A DNA stretch of 64,000 nt from Arthrobacter sp. NicSoilC5 (GTDB taxonomy: Bacteria; Actinomycetota; Actinomycetes; Actinomycetales; Micrococcaceae): assembly GCF_019977395.1 (NCBI RefSeq), contig NZ_AP024660.1:4526001-4590000 (forward strand), given 5' to 3'. The position numbers and the translations under genes were made by a program. Positions 17,607 to 26,783 of this stretch are shown here, piece by piece. The notes under the pieces are model-generated. The model was given only the letters and a program-made list of their open reading frames with translations. It ran no database searches and had not been told where the DNA came from. Each line of letters opens with the position of its first letter. Position 1 is the stretch's first letter.

Positions 17607-19121
17607 CTACCGTTGCCATCCCTCCGGCCGCCGGAGGGACGTGGCCGGGATCGGCTCATACAGCAGCGTCCGCACCCAGCGGTTCCCTGTTTCCCGGAAC
17701 TCCTTCCGGCTGGCGAAGCGGTAATGGAAACTGCGCACGCGCACCCAGCGTGGCGCGGCGCCGTCGAACGGGTCCTTCCGCAGCAGCCGCAGCATCTGCC
17801 GGTCCGCCGCCAGCAGCTTGCCCAGGAAGGCGTAGAACCATTCCTCGTGCACGGTCCGCAGCGGCAGGAACCACATCAGCCAGTCCAGCCGCAGGTGGTA
17901 CGGGGCCCACTGCCGCGGAATCCGGCGCACGTCCCCCGGCTTGCCCTTGAAGCCGTACTCGCGCCAGTCCGAACTGTCACCGGGGTCCTCGTCCAGCGTG
18001 CCCTCCACCACGATCTCGATGCGCTGCTTGGTCACCGTGCCAAACGCGCCGTAGGCGTTGACCAGCTGCCACCGGTTGAAGCTGGCGTTCATCAGCTGCC
18101 GGCGGGAGAAGAGGTTCCGCAGCGGCCAGTAGCTCAGCACCAGCAGCAGGACCGACGCCGCCAAGGTCACGGCCAGCCACCACAGCGGGGTTTCCGGCCG
18201 GGCACCCGCGGCGGCATTCCAGTCCGCGGGGATGGCGGGGATCACGGCGTGCGCCACGGGGTCGCTGACCGCCGCGAACGCCAGCACGATCGCCATCCAG
18301 TTCAGCCAGGCGAAGTTGCCGCTGGCCACCAGCCACAGCTGGGTCACCACCACCACTCCCGCCGCGACGCTTGCCACGGGCTGGGGTGCGAACAGCAGGA
18401 ACGGCACCACCAGCTGGGCGATGTGGTTGCCCACCACCTCGATCCGGTGCAGCGGCCTGGGCAGCAGGTGGGCCTGCCGGCTCAACGGCCCGGGCATGGG
18501 CTGGGTTTCGTGGTGGTAGTACAGGGCGGTCAGGTCGCGCCACTCCCTGCCGCCGCGGATCTTGATCATTCCCGCGCCGAACTCCAGCCGGAACACCAGC
18601 CACACGGTCAGGATCAGGATGGTCCGGGGCGGCTCCGTCTGGTTGGAACCCAGGAAGCCCACCGTGAAACCCGCCTCCAGGAGCAGCATTTCCCAGCCGA
18701 ACCCGTAGAAGGTCTGGCCCACGTTCACGATGGACATGTACAGCAGCCACAGGGCCAGGAACGCAAGCAGCGGCACCCAGGGCGGGCCCAGCTGCGGGAT
18801 TCCGGCCACCAGCAGCGCCGACACCACCAGCCCTGCGGCGCAGACTCCGCGCAGCAGCCCGTCCGAGTACCGCCAGCGGAACAGCGTAGGCCGGCGAAAG
18901 CGGGGGAACGCGGACAGGAACCCGGGCACCGGGAGGAGGCCGCGCTCGCCGAGCAGGGCGGGGAACTGGTTCATCGTTGACAGGAACGCAACAAAATACA
19001 GCGCCGCCACACCCCGTTGCAGCACCTGCCGGGCGAACCCGTATTCCGGCGCGTCAAACCACCACAGCCAGTCCACGGATTCCACGTTACGCCCGGTCAC
19101 GCGGGGGTCAAGGTGCACCAT
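17607..19121 (-). CDS. Lipase maturation factor (LMF) family membrane protein
   Basis: About 504 residues. The N-terminal half has six to seven membrane helices, starting at WLWWFDAPEYGFARQVLQRG. The C-terminal half is soluble and carries LMF hallmarks: RWQLVNAYGAFGTVTKQRIE, EYGFKGKPGDVRR, APYHLRLDWLMWFLPL. In vertebrates LMF1 helps fold secreted lipases; the bacterial role is unknown. The ATG at 19121 leaves 65 bp to the divergent dxr start; the ATG at 19196 would overlap dxr. No clear ribosome site is seen. Confidence 0.85.
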   Translation of the reverse strand: MVHLDPRVTGRNVESVDWLWWFDAPEYGFARQVLQRGVAALYFVAFLSTMNQFPALLGERGLLPVPGFLSAFPRFRRPTLFRWRYSDGLLRGVCAAGLVVSALLVAGIPQLGPPWVPLLAFLALWLLYMSIVNVGQTFYGFGWEMLLLEAGFTVGFLGSNQTEPPRTILILTVWLVFRLEFGAGMIKIRGGREWRDLTALYYHHETQPMPGPLSRQAHLLPRPLHRIEVVGNHIAQLVVPFLLFAPQPVASVAAGVVVVTQLWLVASGNFAWLNWMAIVLAFAAVSDPVAHAVIPAIPADWNAAAGARPETPLWWLAVTLAASVLLLVLSYWPLRNLFSRRQLMNASFNRWQLVNAYGAFGTVTKQRIEIVVEGTLDEDPGDSSDWREYGFKGKPGDVRRIPRQWAPYHLRLDWLMWFLPLRTVHEEWFYAFLGKLLAADRQMLRLLRKDPFDGAAPRWVRVRSFHYRFASRKEFRETGNRWVRTLLYEPIPATSLRRPEGWQR

Positions 19122-19186
19122 CGGGCCCGGGCGGAGCAGGGCCAGGGGCGTCAAAGGGGCCCGGACGGGTGCGGGATACTTAACCC

Positions 19187-20371
19187 ATGCAGCCACGCAG
19201 AATCGTCCTCCTCGGATCCACCGGTTCCATCGGCACCCAGGCGATTGACGTCGTCGACGGCGCCCCGCACCTGTTCGAGGTGGTGGCGCTCAGTGCCGGG
19301 GGCGGCAACCTGGAACTCCTGGCGCAGCAGGCGGTCCACACCGGCGCCGCGGCGGTGGGGATTGCCGGCGGAGATCCTGCCCGGCTGGCGGCGCTGATCA
19401 GCGACGCCGCCGCTGCGGCAGGCCGCCAGGGGTACCGGCCGGAGATCGTGGCGGGCCCGGACGCGTCCGCCCGCATCGCCGCGATTGAGGCGGACGTGGT
19501 GCTCAACGGCATCACCGGATCCATCGGCCTGGCACCCACGCTCGCGGCCCTCAAGTCCGGGGCCACCCTTGCCCTTGCCAACAAGGAGTCCCTGATCGTA
19601 GGCGGCAGCCTGGTCAAGGCCGCAGCCCGCGAAGGCCAGATCGTCCCCGTCGATTCGGAGCACTCCGCCATCGCCCAATGCCTGCGCTCCGGCACTGCCG
19701 ATGAGGTGGACAAGCTCATCCTCACAGCTTCAGGAGGACCGTTCCGGGGCAGGAGCCGGGAAGAGCTCCACGCCGTCACCCCCCGGGAAGCCCTGGCCCA
19801 CCCCACCTGGGACATGGGCGTCATGGTCACCACCAACTCGGCCACCCTGGTGAACAAAGGCCTGGAAGTCATCGAGGCCCACCTGCTGTTCGACATTCCC
19901 CTGGACCGGATCGACGTCGTCGTGCACCCCCAGTCCGTGGTCCATTCCATGGTCCAGTTCGTGGACGGCTCCACCATCGCCCAGGCGTCCCCGCCCGACA
20001 TGCGCCTGCCCATTGCCCTGGGGCTCGGCTGGCCGGCGCGCGTGCCCAACGCCGCCGTCCCGTGCGACTGGACCCAGGCCGCCACCTGGACCTTCGAACC
20101 GCTGGACACGGATGCCTTTCCCGCCGTCGGGCTGGCCAAGGACGCCGCCAAGCAGGGGAGCACCTACCCTGCTGTCTTCAATGCGGCCAACGAGGAAGCG
20201 GTCACGGCGTTCCATGCCGGCCGGATCCGTTTCACCGACATCGTCGACACCGTGGACAGTGTGCTCAGCGAACACTCAGGTTCCTCCGGGCTGACGGTGG
20301 AATCCGTGCTGGATGCTGAAAGCTGGGCACGCGCCCGGGCCCACGAACGTTTAGCAGTCAGCAGTCTCTAG
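19187..20371 (+). CDS. dxr: 1-deoxy-D-xylulose-5-phosphate reductoisomerase
   Basis: A 394-residue enzyme of normal length. The NADPH-binding start is [17 protein letters not shown]. Later come [10 protein letters not shown], the metal and substrate motif [14 protein letters not shown], and [11 protein letters not shown]. It makes 2-C-methyl-D-erythritol 4-phosphate in the MEP isoprenoid pathway. The RseP-type protease and ispG follow, the common actinobacterial dxr-rseP-ispG order, here with extra genes inserted. Confidence 0.96.
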   Translation: MQPRRIVLLGSTGSIGTQAIDVVDGAPHLFEVVALSAGGGNLELLAQQAVHTGAAAVGIAGGDPARLAALISDAAAAAGRQGYRPEIVAGPDASARIAAIEADVVLNGITGSIGLAPTLAALKSGATLALANKESLIVGGSLVKAAAREGQIVPVDSEHSAIAQCLRSGTADEVDKLILTASGGPFRGRSREELHAVTPREALAHPTWDMGVMVTTNSATLVNKGLEVIEAHLLFDIPLDRIDVVVHPQSVVHSMVQFVDGSTIAQASPPDMRLPIALGLGWPARVPNAAVPCDWTQAATWTFEPLDTDAFPAVGLAKDAAKQGSTYPAVFNAANEEAVTAFHAGRIRFTDIVDTVDSVLSEHSGSSGLTVESVLDAESWARARAHERLAVSSL

Positions 20372-20388
20372 GAAGCAGCAGCACCTCC

Positions 20389-21720
20389 ATGACCCCTGTC
20401 CTACTTTTCATCCTCGGCGTTGTCTTCGTCGCCCTTGGCATCGCCGTGTCCATTGCGCTCCACGAAGTGGGCCACCTGGTCCCCGCCAAGCTCTTCAAGG
20501 TCCGCGTCACCAAGTACATGATCGGGTTCGGCCCCACACTGTGGTCGCGCCGAAAGGGCGAAACCGAATACGGCGTGAAGGCCGTGCCGCTGGGCGGCTA
20601 CGTCTCCATGATCGGCATGTATCCGCCGAACAAGGAGGACGGCTCGGTCCGGCCTTCGAGCACCGGCATGTTCCAGACGCTGGCCACCGAGGCCCGTTCC
20701 ATGGCCCACGAGGAAGTGGGGCCCGGCGACGAAAACCGGGTCTTCTACCGCCTGCCGGTCTGGAAGAAGGTCATCGTGATGCTGGGCGGCCCGGCCATGA
20801 ACATGATCCTTGGCGTGCTGCTCACCGCCGTTCTGCTGATGGGCTTCGGCGTGGCGACGGCCACCACCACCATTTCCGACGTCTCCAAGTGCCAGGTAGC
20901 CGCAGGGCAGACCGTCGACCCCGATTCCACCGACTGCCAGCCGACGCCCGCCGCCGCGGCCGGCCTGAAGCCCAATGACACCATCACCTCCTTCGACGGC
21001 AAACCTGTCACCAGGTGGGACCAGCTGACGGAATGGATCCGCGCTTCCGCCGGCAAGGAAGTCTCCATTACGGTGCAGCGGGACGGCAACCCGGTATCCA
21101 CCACCGTGACCCCCGTCCTGTCGGCCCGGCCGGTCATGGGAACCGACGGTCGCCAGGCCACCGACGCCGCCGGCAACCTCCAGTACCAGGACGTCGGATT
21201 CCTTGGCATCGGCGCGCAGACGGCGCTGGTGCCCCAGCCGGCGTCGTCCGTCCTGCCCATGGCGGGGGAGAACATCCGCCAGGTGGCCGGTGTTGTCTTC
21301 AACCTGCCTGCCCGCGTGGTGGGCGTGGCCAAGGCTGCGTTCAGCGAAGAGCCGCGCGACCCCAACGGGCCCATCAGCGTGGTTGGCGTGGGCAGGGTTG
21401 CAGGCGAGGTGGCAGCCATGGAGGCCGTGCCGATGCAGTCCCGGGTGGCAACCCTCGTCGGACTGCTGGCCGGCCTGAACTTCGCACTTGCGGTGTTCAA
21501 CCTGGTCCCGCTCCTCCCACTTGACGGCGGCCACGTTGCGGGCGCCCTGTACGAGGGCGTCCGGCGCCGGGTGGCAAAGCTGCGCGGGCGGCCGGATCCC
21601 GGGGCCTTCGACATCGCCAAACTGCTTCCCGTCACGTACGTGGTCGCGGCGCTGTTGATGGGCATGAGCGCGTTGTTGATCTACGCGGACATCGTCAAGC
21701 CGGTCAACCTGTTCGGATAA
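20389..21720 (+). CDS. Site-2 metalloprotease (RseP/Rip1 family)
   Basis: A 443-residue intramembrane zinc protease. The zinc motif HEVGH is in the first helix (about residue 25) and the second zinc ligand region is LVPLLPLDGGH near residue 375. A PDZ domain lies between, about residues 160-240 (AAGLKPNDTITSFDGKPVTRW). Family members cut anti-sigma factors or signal-peptide remnants inside the membrane. It is 17 bases downstream of dxr and probably cotranscribed. Confidence 0.92.
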   Translation: MTPVLLFILGVVFVALGIAVSIALHEVGHLVPAKLFKVRVTKYMIGFGPTLWSRRKGETEYGVKAVPLGGYVSMIGMYPPNKEDGSVRPSSTGMFQTLATEARSMAHEEVGPGDENRVFYRLPVWKKVIVMLGGPAMNMILGVLLTAVLLMGFGVATATTTISDVSKCQVAAGQTVDPDSTDCQPTPAAAAGLKPNDTITSFDGKPVTRWDQLTEWIRASAGKEVSITVQRDGNPVSTTVTPVLSARPVMGTDGRQATDAAGNLQYQDVGFLGIGAQTALVPQPASSVLPMAGENIRQVAGVVFNLPARVVGVAKAAFSEEPRDPNGPISVVGVGRVAGEVAAMEAVPMQSRVATLVGLLAGLNFALAVFNLVPLLPLDGGHVAGALYEGVRRRVAKLRGRPDPGAFDIAKLLPVTYVVAALLMGMSALLIYADIVKPVNLFG

Positions 21721-21762
21721 TCGCCCCATATCGGTTGACTTTCAAAAATCAGCCAAATCTGA

Positions 21763-21797
21763 TTGATTGATCACTCTCAACCGCCTATGGTTGAGAG
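21763..21797 (+). promoter_or_regulatory. Likely leaderless promoter with inverted-repeat operator before the SatD-like gene
   Basis: A -35-like TTGATT (21763-21768) and -10-like TATGGT (21786-21791) are 17 bases apart, placing the transcript start at or next to the ATG at 21798. The perfect inverted repeat CTCTCAACC/GGTTGAGAG (21774-21782 and 21789-21797) covers the -10 and touches the ATG. This would suit autorepression. A second, upstream -35-like TTGACT lies at 21735. Confidence 0.5.
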
Positions 21798-22580
21798 ATG
21801 TTCGTCATGACCATCGACCAGCGCGGAAGTACCGGTGACCAGGACCGTGTACCGGCCCTGCTGGACCAGCTTGCCGGCCTTGAGCTGCCCAACCCGGAAC
21901 AGCCGGTCTTCGAGCGCTCCGTAGGGGATGAAGTCCAGGGAGTGGTCCGGGACGCCTCCGCCGTGGTGGAGATAGCCCTGCACGCGCTCCGCGGCGGCCA
22001 CTGGTACATAGGCATTGGCGTTGGGACCGTGGTCCTGCCGCCCCACGCCAGTCCCCGGGAAGGAACCGGAACGGCCTTTGTTGCCGCGCGGAAGGCTGTT
22101 GAGCTTGCCAAGGGCGCCGGTTCCCAGGTGCCGTTGTCGGTGGTGCCCGGCATCATGGCAGGGGAAGCGGCCAAAGGTGTCGCTGCAGCGGAGGGGGTGC
22201 AGGCTTGTGCCAATGCGGAGGCGGTGCTCCGGCTGCTGGGCCGGCTTGTCCAGGACCGCACGGAAGCGCAGTGGCGGGTGGTGGACGCCCTGCGCCGCCT
22301 GGGCGCGCGGGGCCAGGGCCAGGGCCGGCACGGAAGCCAGAAGCACGTGGCGCTTGAACTCGGAATTTCGGAGCAGTCGGTGAGCCGTACCGTGCTTCGC
22401 TCCGGGTGGCAGGAAGAATGGGCAGCCAGGCCGGCCGCGTCCATGCTCCTTGGTTTTGCCGACTCCCGGGTTGGCCAGGCCGAAAAGGATGTCCCTGCGC
22501 AGCAACAGCAGCAGGCGCCTGCGCAGCGGCAGGGGCCTGGGCAGCGAAAGCCGGCGGACCGGATTGAAGGAGACACGTGA
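21798..22580 (+). CDS. SatD-like protein with C-terminal helix-turn-helix
   Basis: A 260-residue protein. The N-terminal part (MTIDQRGSTGDQ..RVPALLDQL, then RSVGDEVQGVV near residue 45) resembles the SatD fold. About residues 175-200 form a helix-turn-helix (KHVALELGISEQSVSRTVL). The C-terminus is Gln-rich. The biological role of SatD is poorly defined. Upstream, a perfect inverted repeat abuts the ATG, so the protein may repress itself. A second in-frame ATG at 21807 has GAGAG 9 bases before it and is an alternative start. It overlaps the next gene by 4 bp. Confidence 0.65.
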   Translation: MFVMTIDQRGSTGDQDRVPALLDQLAGLELPNPEQPVFERSVGDEVQGVVRDASAVVEIALHALRGGHWYIGIGVGTVVLPPHASPREGTGTAFVAARKAVELAKGAGSQVPLSVVPGIMAGEAAKGVAAAEGVQACANAEAVLRLLGRLVQDRTEAQWRVVDALRRLGARGQGQGRHGSQKHVALELGISEQSVSRTVLRSGWQEEWAARPAASMLLGFADSRVGQAEKDVPAQQQQQAPAQRQGPGQRKPADRIEGDT

Positions 22581-23182
22581 CCGCACTGTGGGTGGCAGTG
22601 GCCTTGCTGGTGGCGGGCTTTGCCGGCTGGCCGGTCACTGCGCTGGTGTTCAAGCTCGCCCGGACCATCGACGACAAGGCAGATGCCGCCAAGGCCGCGG
22701 AGGAAGCCCGGGCGGCGGAAGAGGACCCGTCGGCTGACGTCACCGTCGATGACCCTTCCCCTGCATCCCCGGGGCCGCGCGGAGGCACCGTGCCGGCGGT
22801 GGGCGCAGACCCGGTTCCTGACCCAGACCCGGCTCGTGACGCTGCCGGCGGCGCAGGCAACCAGGCGGTGGACCGTGAGCTGACCGCTACTCCCGGCCGG
22901 CCGGCGTCGAACGGTCCCGCAGCCGAACCCGCCGCACCCAGCCAGCGCATCCTGCGCGGCGGGGCCATCATCGGCGTGCTGGAGCGGCTGGGGGTGTGCC
23001 TTGCCATCCTTACCGGCCAGCCCGTGGCCATCGCCTACATCGTTGCCATCAAGGGCCTGGGTAGGTTCGCGGAGCTGAAGGAGACGCCGGTGGCGGCTGA
23101 GCGTTTCATCATCGGGACCCTCACCTCCATGCTCTGGGCCGCCGGCACCGCGGCCGCGGTCAAAGTCCTCTTCCTGCACTGA
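22577..23182 (+). CDS. Membrane protein with DUF3307-like C-terminus
   Basis: A 201-residue protein. One N-terminal helix is followed by a charged and Pro-rich cytoplasmic stretch of about 90 residues. Two C-terminal hydrophobic segments follow, around LERLGVCLAILTGQPVAIAYIVAIKGLGRFAELK and FIIGTLTSMLWAAG (given in parts). The C-terminal pattern resembles the last part of DUF3307 proteins, which are often encoded beside SatD-like genes. The DUF3307 N-terminal domain is missing. The start overlaps the SatD-like stop, supporting a functional pair. Confidence 0.6.
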   Translation: MTALWVAVALLVAGFAGWPVTALVFKLARTIDDKADAAKAAEEARAAEEDPSADVTVDDPSPASPGPRGGTVPAVGADPVPDPDPARDAAGGAGNQAVDRELTATPGRPASNGPAAEPAAPSQRILRGGAIIGVLERLGVCLAILTGQPVAIAYIVAIKGLGRFAELKETPVAAERFIIGTLTSMLWAAGTAAAVKVLFLH

Positions 23183-23280
23183 CCGCAGCCCCCTGGGTGC
23201 CGTCCGCTCCGCCCCGGCGCATCCTCCCGCATTGGGGGCTTGGGACGGTACCAGGGCGGCCATGGCGATAGGGTAGCGGT

Positions 23281-23574
23281 ATGACAGTTTTTGCCGTTGA
23301 GTACGTTTATGCCGCCAACTCCACCGAAACCCGCAATGAGGTCCGCCCCGCGCACCGGGAGTGGACAGGCGGCCTGGCACAGGACAGCGTCATCGTGGCC
23401 AGCGGCCCCTACGGCGACGGCGCGGGTGCCCTGCTGATCTTCAAGGCGTCAGATGAAGGCGCCCTCAACTCGATCCTCAAGCAGGACCCTTTCGCCGAAG
23501 CCGGTGTGATCGCCGGAACCCGCATCACCGAATGGTCTCCGGTAACCGGCATGCTGGCCGGGATTGCCGCGTAG
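23281..23574 (+). CDS. YciI-family protein
   Basis: A 97-residue ferredoxin-like YciI domain covering the whole protein. The family signature is visible in [11 protein letters not shown] near residue 22 with the conserved histidine, [15 protein letters not shown], and DPFAEAGV. YciI proteins resemble muconolactone isomerases and EthD-type enzymes, but this member's reaction is unknown. It precedes ispG. Confidence 0.85.
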   Translation: MTVFAVEYVYAANSTETRNEVRPAHREWTGGLAQDSVIVASGPYGDGAGALLIFKASDEGALNSILKQDPFAEAGVIAGTRITEWSPVTGMLAGIAA

Positions 23575-23608
23575 CCGCCTTTTTACCCTTTCAACTCAAG
23601 GAGTCCAC

Positions 23609-24775
23609 GTGACCTCGGTCAGCCTGGGAATGCCGTCAGCACCACCGCCCGTCCTTGCCCCCCGCCGCAAGACGCGCCAAATCAAGGTCGGCTCGGTAGG
23701 CGTCGGATCTGATTTCCCCATCAGCGTGCAGTCCATGACCACCACGCCCACCACGGATATCAACGCCACCCTGCAGCAAATCGCCGAGCTCACGGCGTCC
23801 GGCTGCGACATCGTCCGCGTGGCCTGCCCGTCCGCCGACGATGCCGAGGCGCTGCCCATCATCGCCCGGAAATCGCAGATCCCGGTCATCGCGGACATCC
23901 ACTTCCAGCCCAAGTACGTCTTCGCGGCCATCGAGGCCGGCTGTGCGGCAGTGCGCGTGAACCCCGGAAACATCCGCAAGTTCGATGACCAGGTCAAGGA
24001 GATCGCCGCCGCCGCCAAGGACCACGGCACCTCCATCCGCATCGGGGTCAACGCGGGCTCCCTGGAGCCGGGCATCCTCAAGAAGTACGGCAAGGCCACC
24101 CCCGAAGCGCTGGTTGAGTCAGCGGTCTGGGAAGCCTCGCTCTTCGAGGAACACGGCTTCCACGACTTCAAGATCTCCGTAAAGCACAACGACCCCGTGA
24201 TCATGGTGGCCGCCTACGAGATGCTCGCGGAAAAAGGCGACTGGCCCCTGCACCTGGGCGTCACCGAAGCCGGCCCCGCCTTCCAGGGCACCATCAAGTC
24301 CGCCACGGCCTTCGGGGCGCTTCTCTCGCGCGGCATCGGCGACACCATCCGGGTGTCCCTCTCCGCGCCGCCGGTGGAAGAGATCAAGGTGGGCAACCAG
24401 ATCCTCCAGTCGCTGAACCTGCGCCCGCGCAAGCTTGAAATCGTGTCCTGCCCTTCCTGCGGCCGTGCCCAGGTTGACGTGTACACTCTGGCAGAACAGG
24501 TCACCGCCGGGCTGGAAGGGATGGAGATCCCGCTGCGCGTGGCAGTCATGGGTTGCGTCGTCAACGGCCCCGGTGAGGCCCGCGAAGCTGATCTTGGTGT
24601 TGCCTCCGGCAACGGCAAGGGCCAGATCTTCGTGAAGGGCGAGGTCATCAAGACTGTTCCCGAGAGCGCAATTGTTGAGACACTGATCGAAGAGGCTATG
24701 CGTATCGCGGAAGAGATGGGGGAGGCCGATGGCGAAGATGCTATCAAGGGTAGCCCCGTGGTTAGCGTCTCGTAA
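23609..24775 (+). CDS. ispG: 4-hydroxy-3-methylbut-2-en-1-yl diphosphate synthase
   Basis: About 388 residues, the normal bacterial IspG length. The TIM-barrel part starts near [19 protein letters not shown]. The C-terminal iron-sulfur ligands are the cysteines in SCPSCGR and GCVVNGPGE. It converts MEcPP to HMBPP, the penultimate MEP-pathway step. The GTG at 23609 is chosen for the AAGGAG site 7 bases upstream. Its last 47 bp overlap the following acetyltransferase gene. Confidence 0.95.
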   Translation: MTSVSLGMPSAPPPVLAPRRKTRQIKVGSVGVGSDFPISVQSMTTTPTTDINATLQQIAELTASGCDIVRVACPSADDAEALPIIARKSQIPVIADIHFQPKYVFAAIEAGCAAVRVNPGNIRKFDDQVKEIAAAAKDHGTSIRIGVNAGSLEPGILKKYGKATPEALVESAVWEASLFEEHGFHDFKISVKHNDPVIMVAAYEMLAEKGDWPLHLGVTEAGPAFQGTIKSATAFGALLSRGIGDTIRVSLSAPPVEEIKVGNQILQSLNLRPRKLEIVSCPSCGRAQVDVYTLAEQVTAGLEGMEIPLRVAVMGCVVNGPGEAREADLGVASGNGKGQIFVKGEVIKTVPESAIVETLIEEAMRIAEEMGEADGEDAIKGSPVVSVS

Positions 24776-25628
24776 GGACGCGGCAGACCCCGCGGGGCTT
24801 TCTGTCCGTACCCTCGACGGCCAGGACACCCCCGCGCTGACATCGCTCGCCGGGCAGGACCCGGTAACCAACGTATTCATCCTGGCGCACCTTCGTGCCA
24901 CGGGAACGGCGGCACCCACCAGCGGCGGCGCCGGGGTCATCGGCGTTTTCGACGACGGCATCCTTGCCGGTGCGTGCTGGGCCGGATCCAACCTGGTTCC
25001 GGTCCAGCTCGATCCCGCCCTGGCCCCCCTGGTGGCCGATGCCGCCAACAGCTCCGGGCGCCGGTACGCGTCCGCCTTCGGTCCGGCGGATGCGGTGCTG
25101 GCGCTCCATGCCGAACTGGCGGAGCTCGGCCACCGTGCCCACGAGGTCCGGGCGGACCAGCCACTGATGGTCATTGAGGGACCGCCCCTGGTGCAGCCCG
25201 ATCCCGGCCTGGCCCTGGGGAACCTGGCCGACTTCGACCGCATCCTCCCGGCCTGCGCCGCCATGTTCGAGGAGGAGGTGGGCTACTCGCCGTACCTTGG
25301 CGGCAGGGAGTTCTACAGCCGCCGCGTCGAGGGCCTCATCCGGCAGGGTCATTCCATGGTCCACCTCAATGACGCGGGGGAGGTGGTGTTCAAAGCCGAG
25401 CTGGGGGCCGTCACGGACGATGTCACCCAGGTCCAGGGGGTCTGGATGAATCCGGTCTTCCGCGGCCAGGGGTTGAGTGCCGGCTACATGTCGGCAGTCG
25501 TGGAAAAGGCCCAGCAGATAGCACCCGTGACCAGCCTTTATGTCAACGGCTTCAACATCAGGGCACGATCCACGTACGAACGCGTCGGCTTCCGCCAGGT
25601 GGGCACCTTCGCTACAGTTCTCTTCTAG
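24729..25628 (+). CDS. GNAT-family acetyltransferase with N-terminal DUF4081 domain
   Basis: A 299-residue protein. The N-terminal half (about 20-150, with [16 protein letters not shown]) matches the DUF4081 half-GNAT domain, and the C-terminal GNAT domain carries the acetyl-CoA loop [20 protein letters not shown] near residue 237, then [17 protein letters not shown]. Substrate unknown. The start lies inside ispG in another frame, so translation is probably coupled; this ispG-GNAT order is common in Micrococcales. Confidence 0.85.
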   Translation: MAKMLSRVAPWLASRKDAADPAGLSVRTLDGQDTPALTSLAGQDPVTNVFILAHLRATGTAAPTSGGAGVIGVFDDGILAGACWAGSNLVPVQLDPALAPLVADAANSSGRRYASAFGPADAVLALHAELAELGHRAHEVRADQPLMVIEGPPLVQPDPGLALGNLADFDRILPACAAMFEEEVGYSPYLGGREFYSRRVEGLIRQGHSMVHLNDAGEVVFKAELGAVTDDVTQVQGVWMNPVFRGQGLSAGYMSAVVEKAQQIAPVTSLYVNGFNIRARSTYERVGFRQVGTFATVLF

Positions 25629-25667
25629 CCGGCGGTCGCCGGTTCCAAGCAGAATATTGGGGGAAAA

Positions 25668-26429
25668 GTGAAGACATCGGTGCTGGGAACTTTCGGGGCG
25701 TCAGTCCTTTTGGCCGTAGCAGTTTCTGCGTGTGGGGGACCCGGGCCGCAGGCCGCAGAGTCCTCACCGGCACCGTCCGCGGGCTCCGGCACCACAGCCG
25801 CCGACCCCACCGCCACGGCAACTCCTACGCCAACCTCGACGGCGAAGGCATACACGGCCGAAGAGCTGGCTGCCATAGTGGGCCAGGTGCGGGACGCGGC
25901 CGACCGGAGGCTGACCGTCCTGCCCAGTGCCGATATCAACACCACGCTGGAGCAGACGAAGTCGATGCTTGCCTCCATCGACGTCAAGCCGGAGGAGTGC
26001 AAGGCGCTGGCGGCCGCAAGCACCGTGCCTTCGGTCGACGGAGCAGCCATGGCGGTGGGCATGAGCAATGATGCGTCCACAGGCGCTGTCACTGCCCTGT
26101 CTTTGGTTGCCGGCCTGGACCAAAGCTTCCTCAGCAAGGTTGCCGACCCATCGGAACAGCTGGCGAAATGCTCTTCAATGACCATGACTGCCTCGGGTAT
26201 GGACGTCTCTGTCACCATCACGCCGGTGGACGCCGGCACACAGCCCGGTGCGGTCGCCTACCGCACGGACAGTGCCCTGCCGGACGGCCGTACCCAGTCC
26301 ACCATCACGGCGCAACTGGTCCGCCAGGGCGTGGTGCTCACCTCGGTTGCGTCCGGCGGCGCAAGCGAGGCCGACGCCGTCCGTCGGGCAGGTGCGCTCC
26401 TTGACTCCGCGGCTGCCCTGGTGAAGTAA
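25668..26429 (+). CDS. Secreted lipoprotein of unknown function
   Basis: A 253-residue protein with a lipoprotein signal: hydrophobic LGTFGASVLLAVAV followed by the lipobox VSAC, so Cys22 should be lipidated. A Ser/Thr/Pro/Ala-rich linker (about residues 25-60) leads to a globular domain with two further cysteines (EECKAL, AKCSSM) and two weak internal repeats of the sensor-domain type. It resembles mycobacterial PknH-like extracellular sensor domains only loosely. The GTG start follows GGGGGAAAA. Confidence 0.75.
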   Translation: MKTSVLGTFGASVLLAVAVSACGGPGPQAAESSPAPSAGSGTTAADPTATATPTPTSTAKAYTAEELAAIVGQVRDAADRRLTVLPSADINTTLEQTKSMLASIDVKPEECKALAAASTVPSVDGAAMAVGMSNDASTGAVTALSLVAGLDQSFLSKVADPSEQLAKCSSMTMTASGMDVSVTITPVDAGTQPGAVAYRTDSALPDGRTQSTITAQLVRQGVVLTSVASGGASEADAVRRAGALLDSAAALVK

Positions 26430-26783
26430 CAAGCGGCGGCAAACACGGGGCAAACGGATTCCCAAAATAAAAACACTTGTCAAACGTGTGCACGATCACA
26501 TAAGTTCGATCTAGCTGCGCTGGAAGTGGGGTGGGCGGTCTCACCAGTCCTCACCAGTACTCAGGCGATAACGGCGTTGAGCCACGCCCGGATGCGATGA
26601 CCAGCCCTATTGGGGGGCCAGGGGCTTTGTATTCCCGGGCGTGGCTCTACTGTGTCCGGGGGTGGTCCCTGGTGCTCCCGCCACCGCCAGTAAGTCCCGC
26701 CGGTTGAGTGCCGGTAGATTAGTACCCAGACGAATTTGTCCGGCCCTGCTGACCCAGCACTTCCCCAGAAACGGATACCACCC
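26430..26783. other. Gene-free stretch before proS with repeats and an inverted repeat
   Basis: No convincing coding region. It holds an AT-richer patch (26455-26515), a 10-bp direct repeat (TCACCAGTCC, TCACCAGTAC at 26541-26560), and a perfect 13-bp inverted repeat (26579-26591 with 26635-26647). A weak Crp-like half site (TCACA at 26496-26500) is also seen. The proS promoter must lie in the distal part. Confidence 0.6.
26579..26647. repeat. 13-bp perfect inverted repeat upstream of proS
   Basis: GAGCCACGCCCGG and CCGGGCGTGGCTC are separated by 43 bases that contain a smaller AGCCC/GGGCT stem. As RNA it would form a long stem with an inner hairpin; it could be a terminator for the lipoprotein gene, a small RNA, or a leftover of a mobile repeat. 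Confidence 0.6.

Noticed and set aside
26485..26500. Crp-like site before proS (CGTGTGCACGATCACA)
   Set aside because: Only one half matches; two mismatches in the other half and no carbon-related gene downstream.
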